This document shows positions 39,802 through 52,652 of a stretch of 64,000 nt of DNA, in pieces. This DNA comes from Mortierella sp. BCC40632 (lineage: Eukaryota > Mortierellomycota > Mortierellomycetes > Mortierellales > Mortierellaceae), in assembly GCA_011634665.1 (NCBI GenBank), contig WAEK01000020.1, positions 712,501-776,500 of the forward strand, written 5' to 3'. Position numbers and translations under genes: made by a program. The notes beneath the pieces were generated by a model. That model saw nothing but the letters and a program-made list of their open reading frames with translations. It did not search any database and was not told the origin of the DNA. Position 1 is the stretch's first letter. Every line of letters begins with the position of its first letter.

Positions 39802-40096
39802 CTAATCCGTGGTGTCTCCTTTATGATGTCGCCCAAGGATTTCGTAGTCGCCTGATCCATGAAGTTTTTGTTGCATCTTCCGAATCTTGTAGTAGTTCTA
39901 TCAACAAAATAGGGAGACGAGAGAGAAATGTAAATGGTCAGGTCCCAACAAGTTTCATACTATCCTTGTCAGAGAGAGAGAGAGAGAGAAAGGTATATCT
40001 AGTCTATCTTTGCCGCCTGTACTTACATATGCCATGATACCAGTAATAGAGACGATTAGCCTATCAATTGCGGAGCAAATACCTTGATGGTTAGTA

Positions 40097-40132
<36 letters not shown>

Positions 40133-42625
40133 AATCATCACTCCTTCTGTCTCAATCCCTGTTATCTAATCACTTACCCCAAAAAAGTTGGTAAACGTCA
40201 ACCGGTCTCCAAAAATGATACAACTCAATGAAATAATGACAATTTCCTTGCTGATTCCTGCCACAGAGAGCGTAACAGTGCCTGTGCTCTTGATCAACTT
40301 GAATTCCGCTACTGTCATTGCAAATGCCAACAACCCTCCACCGGCCGCCATCAACAATGTCATCATCCCAGCACCAAAATCAATAAAGAATTCTGATGAC
40401 GTAAACTGGACAAAAGGATCCTCAATCAAGAGTGACAGGATCGACATGATAACAAACATAATGGGGCTGATATAGTACAGCGTCGCCACTGGGTTGTCCA
40501 TGCCAAGTTGATCCTTTTGTAACAGAACCTGAGTCAAAGACCATCGTAGTCCCGACATGATGGATGCAAACAAGACCAACAAGAATCCTGTCATATCGAA
40601 TTGGGCCTCCCCTTCGACGGTCAAGACCACTCCAATAACAATGACGCCGATAATGAGGATTAAACCCATCTTGGGCTTTTCTAGACGGAAAAAGAATGCA
40701 AACACGAGTACCCAGATTGGTGTACTTGATTTGATCTATAGGAGCGGGTCCTTGATTGAGTCAGAAGTTTTTTTTTTTTTACTCTTTCAAGAAAAGAAAA
40801 AAGAAAAAGCACACCACAAGTGACAGAGGTCCTAGATGTGACTTACCATGGTATAGAATGACAAGGTAATATACATAAGAGAAGCATTTGCCATACAGAT
40901 CTCCAATGCTGCAGCAACTGCACAAGGTACCTGAGAGAGAGAGGAGAAGAGGAAAAAAACCAAAAAAGAGTTGGGTTCAGTTCATTTAGAACCCCAGCTC
41001 TAGTCTAACCTCTCTTCTCTCTCACATAAGACCTCTGCAGACGATGTTTCCTGAAGAAAGCAGACAGCTCTGAGAGGAGCACCAGACATGAATGCTTCGA
41101 TAGTCCTGTCCCTGAGAAGGTGTGTCAGGGAATAGAGAGATACAATGATCGGTTCTCGATCGAGGTCGGACTTGACATGTGAGGGTAGTGATCATCCACG
41201 GTTTAGAATAGCAATGAATTTCTATTCCGACTACACTTTGTCCCACGTTTTTTTTTTTTTTTTTTTTTTTTTTCCGGGCCACAAGTTTCCAGCTTCTGAG
41301 TTTCCCTCTCAAGGAGGGAAAAGGTCCAAACGGTTTCTAATCCATCAAGCGAGGCGAAAATCCTGATCCTGATCCATGAAATCAAAAAAAAAAAAATACT
41401 TACGACCTGAGTCACGTAGCTGTGGATTGTCAGTCGACCTCCTTTCCCTGACCGAGTCGCGTCAAAGATATGTGGAAAGAAATGCATCAGACAAGCTGTG
41501 ATCACATAATGAAGTCCTGCATGAATGGACGACACAAAGAGCGGCATGTTGAAATTCCAGTTATCCTTGCCCATCAACGTCTACAAGAAGAAGAAGAAAA
41601 GTTAGGGAAGGTGGAGAGGATAGAGAAAGAAGAGAATTGGACTAATCAGCATGGACTTGTTACACACTCCAAGCATCCGACGACCCAATAGAATAAAGAT
41701 ACTCTCGCCTCTCTCTCTCTCTCTCTCTCTCGCCCAGCTCTCAATTTTTTCCCGACTCTCTCCACTCTTTCTCTCTCCCTCTCTCCCTCTCTCTGCGCCC
41801 AAACAATAAAGGGAAAAAAAGCGCACAAGGCGTCCAAAGAAAAACAACAACAAAAATACAGAAATTCATTCGCCACTTCCTCAACCAACCACCACCTCTC
41901 CATACCTTGTTGTAGATGGACAGGGCTGTACTGAAAAAATACCAGCCCGCAATATAAGTCAGGTTGGAGGCAATGTTCTGCGCCATCCATTTCCTGGGCA
42001 TCACAATCTGCGGCATCGACGACGAACTTCGACCAATGTTGATATACACATTCGGAGGAGCATCCTTGCTATTGCCACTGCTGGTATTATGGTTGTTGTT
42101 GCTGTTGCCATGACTATAGCCTCCCATGATAGGACTCGTCATCCCTGTCATGGTCGCTTCGCTCTGACTCCTAGAATGACTGGTCCTCGTGTGATCTCCA
42201 GTCCCTGGTCCTGTATTTATCCCACCTCCAGCACCGATGCTCCCATGGACAGAACCATTGACGCCCACATTCGACTTTAATGTCACTTTTCTGACGGGTG
42301 GAGGTGTAGGTCCACCTGTCGTTGCTGTAACACCAGTGGCATTGTTCTCGGCCAAGGTAGAGGAGGAGAATGAGGCAGAGGATGTGGATGTGCTTGTAGA
42401 CGGGTACTTGAAGGGCCTTGAAGCCGAGGGTGATGGTGAGGACAAGGAAGAGCTGTGGCGGTGATGAGGTGGGTAATACAGAGTTGGTGAGGACGGTCCA
42501 AAGTTCGAGGCGAGAACCGATCCAAGTGGTGTCCTTGGAGCAGTGGCGATGGTTGGAGGAGTGTTCCTGGCTGAAGAAACCGTCGTGGCGGGCGCGCTTG
42601 AACTCATACTAGAAGTAGCCGCCAT
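39802..42625 (-). CDS. Triose-phosphate/nucleotide-sugar transporter family protein (SLC35C2-like)
   Basis: Exons: 42625-41906, 41580-41404, 40930-40847, 40735-40178, 40060-40027 and 39897-39802. A Ser/Thr/Pro/Asn-rich cytosolic head of about 205 residues precedes the transporter. The core is typical of the drug/metabolite transporter superfamily TPT branch: YIAGWYFFSTALSIYNK, MANASLMYITLSFYTMIKSS, SGLRWSLTQVLLQK, STGTVTLSVAGISKE and a final helix IVSITGIMAYNYYK. Such proteins exchange sugar phosphates or nucleotide sugars in Golgi/ER membranes; the substrate is unknown. Oddity: exon 4 ends in phase 0 at its GTAAGT donor, but exon 5 needs an incoming phase of 2, so the summed length is off by one base. 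This suggests a single-base error near the G4 run at 40177-40180 or an unseen splice event. Confidence 0.85.
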
Positions 42626-43646
42626 TGGTTCTCCTTTTGGACACGATTGATAGAGTGGTAGAAAGGTTTCTGCTGTCCTTGTTTGTTGTTGTTGTTGTTG
42701 CTGTTGTTGTTTGCTACCGTTGCTGCTACCAATATCGCAGAGAAAGAGAGAGGAGAGAGAGGAGGAAAGAAAGAAAGAGAGAGAGGTATTGGAAAGCTTC
42801 CCACAGATCGAGTCCCTGACCAGGTTGTTGTTAAAAAGAGACAATGACCCCCAAGGTTGCGCAAAAGGGTTTCGGGAAGAGGTGGCGGACAGCTTCCTTG
42901 GTCAGCCGAGCAGAGTCTCTTGTGCCAAGAACAGGATGAATGTGGGCGACGGACGGACGAGGAAGGTCGGACGGAGAGTACACTTTGAGGAAGAAGCAAG
43001 AAAAATTGGTTGGGACGTGCGTCAGACGAGTTGGATATCTATCTTGGTCCTTGTGCGTTCGCTTGAGGGTGAAAGGGAAGCGCCGTTTGCCGATGATAAA
43101 AAAAGAAAAAAAGAAACCAATGTGTCCGATGGGAGCAGAGTCAAAAGGAATGGGATGAGGTTGTGCACTGGCAATAGACTCGGGTTGGCTTGGTGGTGTA
43201 GCAGCAGGACGAGCAGAGAGAAAGGATGCACGAAGCGGAGAAAAGATGAGACCCCCCAAAACCTGGGCTGCAGTACAATCCACAGAACTTGCAGGGGAGA
43301 AGAGGAGACACGAAAGAATCAGGCGCGGGAGGCTGTGGAGATGGAATCCAAGGATCGGCGCAAGATGGAATCCCCGCGATCAGAGAACAAAAGACAAGGA
43401 CGGAGTTAGGAACCAATGCCGATGGGTTGATGGCAAGGACAAATGTGTGCGAGGTTGTCAATGTCGAGAGGGATGAGGGATGAAAAAGAGTGAGATGGTC
43501 AGCACCTGTGGAATCCTTTTTTTTTAGCTTTTTTCTTCTGTCATAAGCGAAAAAAGCAGAGAACAAGAGGCGCAAATCTATTGTACGCCCTGACAAAAGT
43601 ACACACATGTGCTGTCCCACCTTGTCTCGTCCGAACCAATCGTCAC

Positions 43647-43690
<44 letters not shown>

Positions 43691-43720
43691 CTTGGCCACG
43701 CTGATCACTTCACACATCCA

Positions 43721-43759
<39 letters not shown>

Positions 43760-44155
43760 ATTTACTCTCTCTCTTCCTCTCCTCTCTCAAAAAAGGAAGA
43801 TCAAATGGACTCCTGTGCCCTCTTGTACCAATGAATACAACAATCAACCAGTAGCTTTGCCACTCACTTTAAAAAAAGATTTTTTTTTTTTTGTCAACGT
43901 CCAAACTCTTGTATTCCTTCTGCCCCACTCCCCAACAGCCCAGTTGATGCAATTTGGCTCGTACGCCTCACTTTGTCCGTTCCCTGATCATACACTTCCT
44001 TATCCGCTCAGCATATCGCTCACCTCTTCCTCTTTCACGCGATTGCGTTCAAGATGAATATTGTACATTTTTCTTTTGTTCTGTTTTTTTGATCGAGCTA
44101 TCTCATTATGCATAAAAAAAAAGTGAGAGAGGGAGAAAGAGAAGGATTAAACTCT
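42626..44155. other. intergenic, promoter side of transporter gene
   Basis: AG-rich near 42735-42785 (sense-strand CT before the transporter start) and CT runs at about 43652-43687 and 43727-43757. Several overlapping open frames at 42830-43410 have no consistent protein character and no family match, so none is called. Confidence 0.5.
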
Positions 44156-47100
44156 TTAGAGCTTTCCTTTTGATCCAGACTCTTGCCGTCGTCCCTTTTG
44201 ACGTCGACGTTCTCTTTGTTCCCGTTCTAGTTGTTGCGCTTGTAATTCAAGTTGTTGTTGTTGAAAAAGTCTTTGCATCTCTCGTTCTATCTTGCGTCGC
44301 TCCACTTGTTGCTTCGCCTTGTACGCCCACCACCGAACGGGATCAGGTACAAACATAGTACCCACAGCCATGGGCGGCAATCGCTTGTCGTCCACCTGTT
44401 GCTCTAGCTGTTGCTGTTGTCCTGGACTTCCACTGTGCCCCGCTTCCGACAAGGAAGACAAGGACGACATGGATGAAGAAGGTGCCATGTTAGCATCTGA
44501 TTGCTGCATCACAGGTCGTGTTCCTGAATCTCCAGGGAAGACGATCAGGACATTCATTGCCAACAGTGGACCTGGTTCGTATTTTTGTCGACCTCGCATC
44601 CGAGGCTTTTTCTTTTCACTCGACTTGGGCTTTCGTCTTGACTCTGTTGGCGCACGAGAATGGGGTAGTAGCAACGAGGATGACGGAGAAACTACACCCG
44701 CAAAAGCGGAGGAATCCTCAACCCGAATCTCGTTTCCAAGCATAATCCCTGACGATTCCGAGTCCGAAATCGAGATGGCCACTTCATTCTCTCGCGTGCT
44801 CCCTCGTCCATCCTCGCCTTCCGACAAGCAGAGTTCAGTCTCACTGCATCCTGCGTTCCGTCGTGTAGACATGGCCGTCAACCGACGCTGCAAAGCCGAT
44901 GTACTCTTTTCAGTCCGATCCTGAATCTGCAGCGGAAGCGACTGAAGCTTACGAGATTGTAATTCATTTTGTTCGCCACTTCTTTTCCTGGACGAGAAAG
45001 ATTCGGACCGGCTTTGACCTGTTGCACGTTGAGTCATTCTGGATGCTGTCCGACGGACCTGTACAAGAGATCCACTAGAGCTCTTGTTCCGGACTTGTTT
45101 CTTGGACCCTCCAGACATGGACCGTCTAGCCGCTGCCCTTGCTGCAGCCGTATTTATCGTTGTTAACTCCATGGCAGGCTGTCGTTCTAGACTTGATTTC
45201 GAGAATCGAAGAGAGAATGTTCGCCTTCCAGTACCAACGCCCCCTCCTACTTCTCCCTGCTGTTGTTGTTGTTGCTGTAGCTGTTGTAGCTGTTGTTGTC
45301 GTTCCTTCTCCTGGAAGGAGACACGTCGGCGTAGTGCACGGGCATATCTCCGGTAATGTCTCCGCGTCCTAGGAACAAGTCCTCCATGGAAAGGGACAGG
45401 CTCAATCGAGATCGGCTGAACCAACACAGGGTTCCTTCGTCGTTTTTCGGCAAGTTCATCACCTTCAAATCCGGGTATCGTACCATCAAACCTTTCGCGG
45501 GATCGTAATAGTCCTGAATCATCCCCAGAGATAGTCGCCGCACTAGTCGACCATTGGTCTTTGCCATGGCCCCCTCGTACCTTCTCGTCCCATTCAATAT
45601 CTGCAGTAAGAGACGACGAACTGTTTGTGCTCGAGTTTGATGGAGTCGCAGGGCTGAATGGACCCGATAGAACTTCTGCAGTACGAGCATCATGGCCGCG
45701 CTTGTAGGTATTGGCTGGTGCGGTTCCCAGGTCGTGGATAAAATCGAGTCGTGCTTGACCTGGCTGCCCTTCAGGCACAGGATCCTGGCCCTTGTTCAGT
45801 TCCTGCTGCAGATCCTGAGTAAGTTGATTCGCTGGAGGGGGACAGATGGTTTCGTTCGAGGGTTGATGTGTCAGAGAACCACGATCCATCCTGTCGTCCT
45901 TTCCTTGATTGCTCTTCAACTGCTCATATCGAGCACCTCGTTTGCCTCCACGGTATCGGAGTCCTGGTCCGAAAAGAGCCATCCCCTCCATCACATCACT
46001 CTTCAGGTCCTGAACCCCAACGACGACACGGTACATCGGTTTCCGATTTTCGAGTCCATCGCCTGACATAGATCCTCCCATGCCACCACCGCCTTCTCCG
46101 TTCATTTGTCTTCTTCGTTCCTCTTCCTCTTCAGCAGCTGCCTCTTCCTCCTCCAACATTCTCAGCTCTGCTGCAGCTCTATCCTCCTCTCGAGCTTCAA
46201 TCCATCGTCGGATCTTGCGACCCAACAGAATTAATAGTAGGACAATGATGATAAAGCCAAGCATAAAGAATCCCAACGTCGCCAAGTTAAAATTCGATTT
46301 TTCCGACTCTCCGACGGTTGTTGGATGGTCCAGGAGTGTAACCATGAGCGTGAATGAAAGCGCGGTTGGATTGGGGTTGGACAACGAAAACACATAATAT
46401 CCCGAGAACCGCCTTGGATCGCCCGAGGGGAAAGATACACGAGAATTGGTGGTGTCTCGAAGAGCCGACATTGAAGGACTGGCATCGAGTCCTGAATATT
46501 TTTCCCATCGGTTCATCAGTTCACTCACGTTCAGAATGCCCGAAGGTGTGATGACAGGCTGGTTTCCATACGAGTGGTTGCTGGGAATGTCTTTTGGAGT
46601 AGGGGCAGAGGTCCAGGATCCACCATCCCATGAATTATCGGTCAATCCATGAGACGCTCGCCAGTACATATTCATGTGTCCTTCCCATGTATTCAGTGAT
46701 TTGAAATTGAGTGGCTCTGATGGTAGTGTCTTGATTTCGTACTGGATATCAAGATCCTGTGCATCAATGTAGATCTTGAAGGTGATTTCCTGACCTGATC
46801 CGATGATCTTTGTATAAGAGGATCCGAGGGTTAGAGTGATCCGCATCGGGCATTGGTCCGCCCTGACAACATCGGCTTTTAAGGAGGGACGCTGACGGAT
46901 CAAATCCTGGAGAGTGCCAGATTTGGGAATGTCACCGTTGTTACCAAGAAGATAGGGTGGTGTGGGAGAGGAGACTAATCCTGATCCAGAGTTCCCACTT
47001 GTGTTGCTGGAGCTGTGTTCTTTGGCCTTATCCGTATCAAACAAACAAAGTCCATTAACGTAGGAACAATAATTGGGGTTACAGTCTCTACAGTCGTTAT

Positions 47101-50100
47101 AGTAACTGCACCAACGTAATGCTATTATGGAAGGAAGGGAAAGATATCAATGGTCAGGTTAATCTCTAACGAAAAAATGAAAATAGCCCTGCAAGTAGGT
47201 CGAATCTGTTTTGCCACCACTTTTTACCTCGGCAAGTATTGACTTCTGAAGGTGCTGGTACAGTAATGTTCAAGGGGATGGCAATCATATCGGAATGCTC
47301 CCACCCATCAAATCCTCCAAAGATGTAGACCGTCCAAAATGTCTTGTTGCCTCCTGGACTTCCTGGGGGTCTGATGATCATCGTATGGTTGACTCGAGGC
47401 TTGACTTGTCCCATTAACTCACCCATGTCGAATGAGGTCCATTTCTGGCAAGCTGAATAAACGATAATGAAACAAAACATCAGCTATCATGTATCTCTGC
47501 ACTTATTCATGCCATAAAAAAAAAGAGCAGGTAAATAAAAATCGGCTTACAAAGATCATATGTGACCATATTACGGACGTAGCAAGTATAGTCACGGCTG
47601 TTGATACCAGGTCCAAAGGGTCTCATTCCACCATAAAGTACAACCAGATCATCCCCCATCAATCCCGCGGGCGACCAAACTCCCGAGACAGGATCGTACA
47701 TCACTGGGGGCAAGACAGTCTTCTCTTTGACAGGACTGGATCCATCGTCATCCCCTTCATCCTCGCCGGCAGTACTATTCGTCACGACCGTCGGCTCTGG
47801 TTGAAGCATCGATTGTTGACCGTTGCCAATGTACGGTGGGACAGGCGTCGCCGTTAAAGGATCAATTCGGGGTGCGAGAGCATACCACAGGTCCTGAGCA
47901 ATAAAGTACTGAAATGTTCCCACATTGCGCGTCGTCCGATTCATCATACCACCAAAAAAGTAGATCGATCCTGTTGCGCGGTGATATACCGCCGTCGCTC
48001 CTGCAAGTCCTACAGAGTTCTGATGGTCTGCCTTTGTCCATTGTCCTTGAGCAAGGTCATAAAAGTGTAGTTCCCGCATCGCGTCTCCTGCGCCATTGTA
48101 TCCTCCAAAGACTGCTAGCTTTGTCGAGTTGTTATTGGTGATCAACACGCAAGAGGCGCCGATGCGACCCGCAGGGAGTTTATCCGGGTTGGTAGGCTGT
48201 AGTTGTGTCCAGTGCTTGCCATCAAATTTCCACAGGTCAGCAAGCGGACCGATGTTGGTCACTCCTCCAAAGATATAAAGCTCACTCTTGTATACGAATG
48301 AGAAATGCCCGTACCGCGCATTAGGAATCCTGAGTGTCGTGTCGACGGCGATTTTGTTCCACTTGTTAGAGGCTTTGTAAGTAAAGAGAAATGAGAAACA
48401 TACATTTAAGTATTCCTTCGGATGTAAGATTTGTCTTAATGATCTTTGCTGAGAGGGTACTTACCGAAGCTATATGTGAGAAGATCCCAGATGTATGTTG
48501 ATTGGAAGCTTGTTCCTCCAGTGATATACACCATGTCTTTGCTTTCATCGTATGCCATCGAATGCTGAGATCTAGGCGTAAACTCCTTGTATTCGGACGT
48601 TTCTGTGAAAAGGAAATGGGTATTAGAGATTGCGCTAAAGCTTTGATGCGAGCATCAACCATCCCCCTTTTTTTTCTTTTTATCCGAACTTACCTCTTTC
48701 ACACACGACTCCTGTGTATCCACCTTTGCATTCACAATGAAAGTTATTGCATGTTCCGCGACCAGATTCCAGACATCTATTACATGGGGCTGTTCAAGCG
48801 CAATCATCCACAACAAAAGTCAGTCCAATTGGACTCTAGCTTGGATCAGTGCAATACTAGGATCCTGAGCAGCGCAAGCATAAAGAAAATAAAAGAAAAG
48901 AAAAGAAAGGTGGCCTTACTGACGGAGGTCCATCCAGCCGTGAATCCAAAAGATCCTGGAGTAGTTGACAAAGTCGAGAATACAGCTGTCATGACTGGCC
49001 CAGAAGAGTACAAGGTTGGAGTGTTGTCCATCCAGATGTTACCGCAGAGCTTTGCAATGATTGGAGAGGTCATATCGGGCCCATCGTATATAGTGAGGTA
49101 ATCGACCCTAGATTTTCACACCCGAAAAGACAAACGTAATTTCTGATCAGTATGAACTTGATCATCAAGTAGTTTGATATCCATCCTCTTACCACATACT
49201 CTATCTCTTTCTTTTCTCTCCTTCTCTCCCTCTCTTACCCACAGACCAGCTGAATTGGTGACCAAAAGTTGAGCGATACCACATAAGGCACACCAGCTTT
49301 GGAAGAATTCACACTGGGTTGGATCGCATTAATGATCCACACGCAGGACCGTGTCTCGGACGGGTACAACCCCTCATGAGAATTGCTCGAGAACGATCCG
49401 TTCCATCCCGGCCCCACAATCTGAGGCGCATCCGAGTTGCAGTTTGTCTTTGCTGCAGGCATGGCCCCGAACGGACGCGACTGCGCGGCGGCTGGAGTAG
49501 GAGCTGCATCATCTTCCTCGTCTTCATCATCTTCGAATGCTATCTCGGGTGGATTGGCTACTGCGGCTGCGGCTCCGTTGACCGAGTTGGTTGTTGGAGC
49601 CGTGCTGCTCGGAAAGGGGACCTCACTACCCTCATCGCCAACAGGCATATCATTATTAATGGCTCGACGTTGCCAATGTCTCTCCTTCTCTATCTCGGAG
49701 AGACGGTCTCTTTTTGACGCCAGGAGGTCCTCGTCAGTTTCAAGATACTCAAGTGACCGAAATGGCCATAGGTCGTTGTGACCGTCGTTGCTCCTGAGGA
49801 TGTTCCGGGGTTCGTTCGGGGCACTCAGGTACGAGGAGGAGGAAGATACCGAGGGATGCACGTTTCGATTGGGTCGTGCAATTTTGCCTGTGCTCATGTC
49901 TGCTGGGGATGTCCCTTGCCCTGGATGCACCCCCTCTGTCGCCTGTCTGACCGAGAATTGTCTACTTGGGAGTCCGCCCAAGGGTCGCTGAGTCTCTCGG
50001 CTGGGTGTCGACTCGGGCAGGAAAGATGAGGATGATGGTGGTGGTGGCGGTGGTGAGAGCAGTGGCTCAGCAACTCTCCGTGAAATGTGATGATCGTCAG

Positions 50101-50386
50101 GAGTGTGGAAGGTTGGGTTGGTTTGGTGTTGACCGTTGATGATATCACGATTGCTCCTTGTCTGTGCTCCTTCTTGTGGGCGAACGAGGACAGCCGAGGC
50201 GATGGCTGGCTCAGAGAAAGTAGAGTGGAAAAGGAGAAGCGTCTGGACCAGGGCTAGTAGGACTAGTATCCGTGATGGGTACCGAGGTGTGCTCCGTGCG
50301 TGTGGTTGGAGCAGCCAACGTGGGGATGTACATTGCCCTTCAGTTGAGGCCGTCTGGTGACAGAGACGATTGGGCTGTCCTGCCAT
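44156..50386 (-). CDS. Attractin/MEGF8-like CUB-EGF-Kelch-PSI membrane receptor, 1860 aa
   Basis: Seven exons close in phase (5583 nt): 50386-49239, 49107-48920, 48789-48694, 48602-48465, 48372-47551, 47452-47228 and 47121-44156. Order: signal sequence or anchor (ILVLLALVQTLLLFHST, about 39-55); a disordered stretch; a CUB domain with four Cys and YLTIYDGPD (about 350-445); an EGF-like domain with six Cys (CNRCLESGRGTCNNFHCECK, about 447-478); a Kelch propeller (about 480-860) with repeated GG motifs (VYITGG, LYIFGG, LAVFGG, IYFFGG, LVVLYGG, VYIFGG); a PSI domain (RWCSYYNDCRDCNPNYCSYV, about 875-895); a juxtamembrane region; a helix FFMLGFIIIVLLLILLG (about 1155); and a cytosolic tail of about 690 residues rich in Ser, Arg and Gln with poly-Gln near 45270-45295. 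The order matches animal attractin. Function is unknown; an adhesion or signalling receptor is inferred. CT-rich leader on the sense strand. Confidence 0.9.
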
Positions 50387-50747
50387 GGCGCCTCGCTGTG
50401 GTTGTGTTGAAGGGTGGAGGGAGTGAGGGAGTGAGTGAGTGGAGTGATGAATGTCAGACGAAGAGTAAAGCCGATGAGGTCTCAGTGATGGAAGGAAGTG
50501 AAGCGAGACGCTCAGGTAAGGATGGGGGATGATGAGGAATGGAGGCGGGTCGTGCCGATAGAGGCATGCGTCTGTTAATGTGAAGTTGTTTGCAGCTCTT
50601 GACAATAACAATGAGTGAGAGTCGTTCCTCCCCGGCTCTCTCGTTCAATTTGATACTGGCTCTGATGATGTGGTAAGGGAGGCATGCACTAACCCAAGGA
50701 CACGGCAGCGGGACAGTAAGAGCAGGACAAAGAGAGAAAGAGGGGAA

Positions 50748-50749
<2 letters not shown>

Positions 50750-50794
<45 letters not shown>

Positions 50795-50880
50795 TATAGA
50801 TATATATATATATAGATATATATATATATATAGAGAGATATATATAGAGATAGAGAGAGAGAGAGATATATATATATTAG
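50750..50880. repeat. compound (AG)n/(TA)n microsatellite
   Basis: An AG run of about 40 bases passes into alternating TA and AG blocks. The TA part could form cruciforms. Confidence 0.9.
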
Positions 50881-51261
50881 AGAACGGATGGATTTGAAAA
50901 AAACGAATGAATGAAACGGATGATGGAAAGAGAGAAGGAAGGAGACAGGAGAGAGTGAGAGAGTGAGAAAAGAGAAGAGAGAGAGTGAGAGAGAGAGAGA
51001 AAATGGTGTAAGGGCCCAAAGTGGGCGCTGAGGCGGAGAGCAAAGATAGAGAGAGCAGACGAGGGTCAGAGCATGATGAAGCTGTTTATGGCCCGAGAAT
51101 AGTGCGTCTCTCGTTTCCTCTCACTCTACAGGAACTCCAATCTATATCCAGACTCACTTTCACTCCAAGCATGCGGGTGCTCTTGCATGCGACAACAGAG
51201 ATGGCATACAAGCCAGCCCTGTTCTGCAAAAAGGATCCATTCCATCGAAAGCCACTACCTT

Positions 51262-51265
<4 letters not shown>

Positions 51266-51313
<48 letters not shown>
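51266..51313. repeat. (CT)24 microsatellite
   Basis: Uninterrupted CT run downstream of the unknown minus-strand gene. Confidence 0.93.
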
Positions 51314-51316
<3 letters not shown>

Positions 51317-51455
51317 TTCTCTCACTCCCCGCCTGGACACACTGTTTTGGCTGTGGCGCCTGGAGCTCGATTTCTCGGATATCGAATGCAGGATGATGCA
51401 AGCAGGATGCTCCAAAAATGAAATCCAAATGGCTCGTGTACACGAGAATAGTTGC

Positions 51456-52085
51456 TCACACCATCGCAGAACCATCATTGCCAGGAACAGGTCGTTGTCC
51501 TTTTAGGTATGGATCAATGGGTCGCCACAAAGTAAATTGGTCTTTTGGGGTATTGGGTACGCCGACCAGGGTACAATAGGAAGGCAACGTGTGTTTGGTG
51601 AAGAACAAGCGGTTTTCCCCACGGATGGGATTGTTTCTCTCTTTGCAAGCCTTCTTTCATCATGCGTTTGTGTGAGCCTGCAAGGTCGTCCGCATCTATT
51701 CCGGGATTAGCAGGGGTTCAGAATTTGTGTACACGCGCCTGGTCGATGTAGGGAAGGAGGGGGGGGGGAGAGGACAAGGGACGGGCAATTGCATTCAAAA
51801 AAAAAAAAAAGACTCCGTCGCGTCGAGCCAACAGCCCGAACACAAATAGCTATGTTAACACGCTTCCTACCGCGTGTAAACTAACAAAAGATAAGGCCCA
51901 AGGTAATAGTCAGGGACCAGGGGCAAAAAGATGCATGCCGCAGCAAAGGCCAACTCTTTGTCATAATGGGTGGATAATTTGTCAATGTTCTCACGGACGA
52001 AGTGCAGTGTGTCGTGTATCGTGTCAGTAACATGTCTGTGGTCCAAGTCGGTAATACGCTTCTGGAGCGCAGGAGAAACGGACAG
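51456..52085 (-). CDS. C-terminal exons of an unknown protein
   Basis: Two exons are supported by phase. Exon 52085-51886 follows a polypyrimidine tract and GCAG acceptor and ends at a GTTAGT donor. It reads LSVSPALQKRITDLDHRHV and, further on, a hydrophobic helix ELAFAAACIFLPLVPDYYLG. Exon 51636-51456 reads RLFFTKHTLPSYCTLVGVPN, then FTLWRPIDPYLKGQRPVPGN, and ends in TGA. The combined 126 codons look like real protein. The upstream exon(s) were not found: only about 430 bp separate this from the divergent GlyRS gene, and the in-frame ATG at 52184 would require translating the pyrimidine tract. I do not recognise the family. The acceptor of the last exon (GAGAG before AAAC) is weak. Confidence 0.45.
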
Positions 52086-52518
52086 CTGCACGCGTGAGAG
52101 AGAGAGATAGAGAGATAGAGAGAGAAAGAGGAAAAAAAAAAAAAAAGAATTGAGGCTGTGTGGCTTGTGGGGCCAGAGAGACATCGATATGTTTTGAAAT
52201 GAGTGAGAATCTGTCAGGCAGCCAGTCAGTCAGTCAGTCAGTCAGTCATTGAGAGGTGTCCTTCTCTGGCTCTGTCAGAAAGAGAAAGAGCCGAGTCAGG
52301 CCTGTGCTGCGACAGGGCGACGGACATTGGACAAAAGCGTTTTTTTTTTTTTTCTTTTTCTTTTGAAATCGTTCCTTCTCTTTCTTCATCCCATTCCATC
52401 TGTCTCTCCTCATCCCTTCCTTCCTTCCTTCCTTCTTCCCACTCTTCCACTCTCCTTCACCCTTTGTCTTGCTTCGTCTGATCCTTCAGCTCTAGTCTCG
52501 ATCGCCTCCACATCAGCC
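52086..52518. other. divergent region upstream of glycyl-tRNA synthetase
   Basis: Contains a tandem GTCA repeat (about 52224-52250) and pyrimidine-rich sequence with a TTCC repeat (about 52415-52435) before the GlyRS ATG. It must also hold the missing 5' exon of the divergent gene. Confidence 0.5.
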
Positions 52519-52620
52519 ATGTCCTCTTCTGCTGCTGAACCCGCTCCATTCAACCGTGCTGCCCTTGAGCAGTTGCTCGGCAAGCGCTTCTTCTATGCCC
52601 CCGCCTTCTCTCTCTACGGA

Positions 52621-52652
<32 letters not shown>

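Larger units (their letters stand above)
50387..51455. other. intergenic, upstream of the attractin-like gene
   Basis: Dominated by an AG then TA microsatellite block and by a CT run. The open frame of the attractin-like exon continues to 50611 with no protein-like character. Confidence 0.55.

Noticed and set aside
42711..43409. 232-codon plus-strand frame upstream of the transporter
   Set aside because: Lys/Arg/Glu-rich from GA tracts, no domain, and it overlaps the presumed promoter of the opposite gene.
51500..51640. Alternative frame of the last exon reading HPWGKPLVLHQTHVAFLLYP
   Set aside because: It stops earlier and covers less than the RLFFTKHTLPSYCTLVG frame, which also fits the incoming splice phase.
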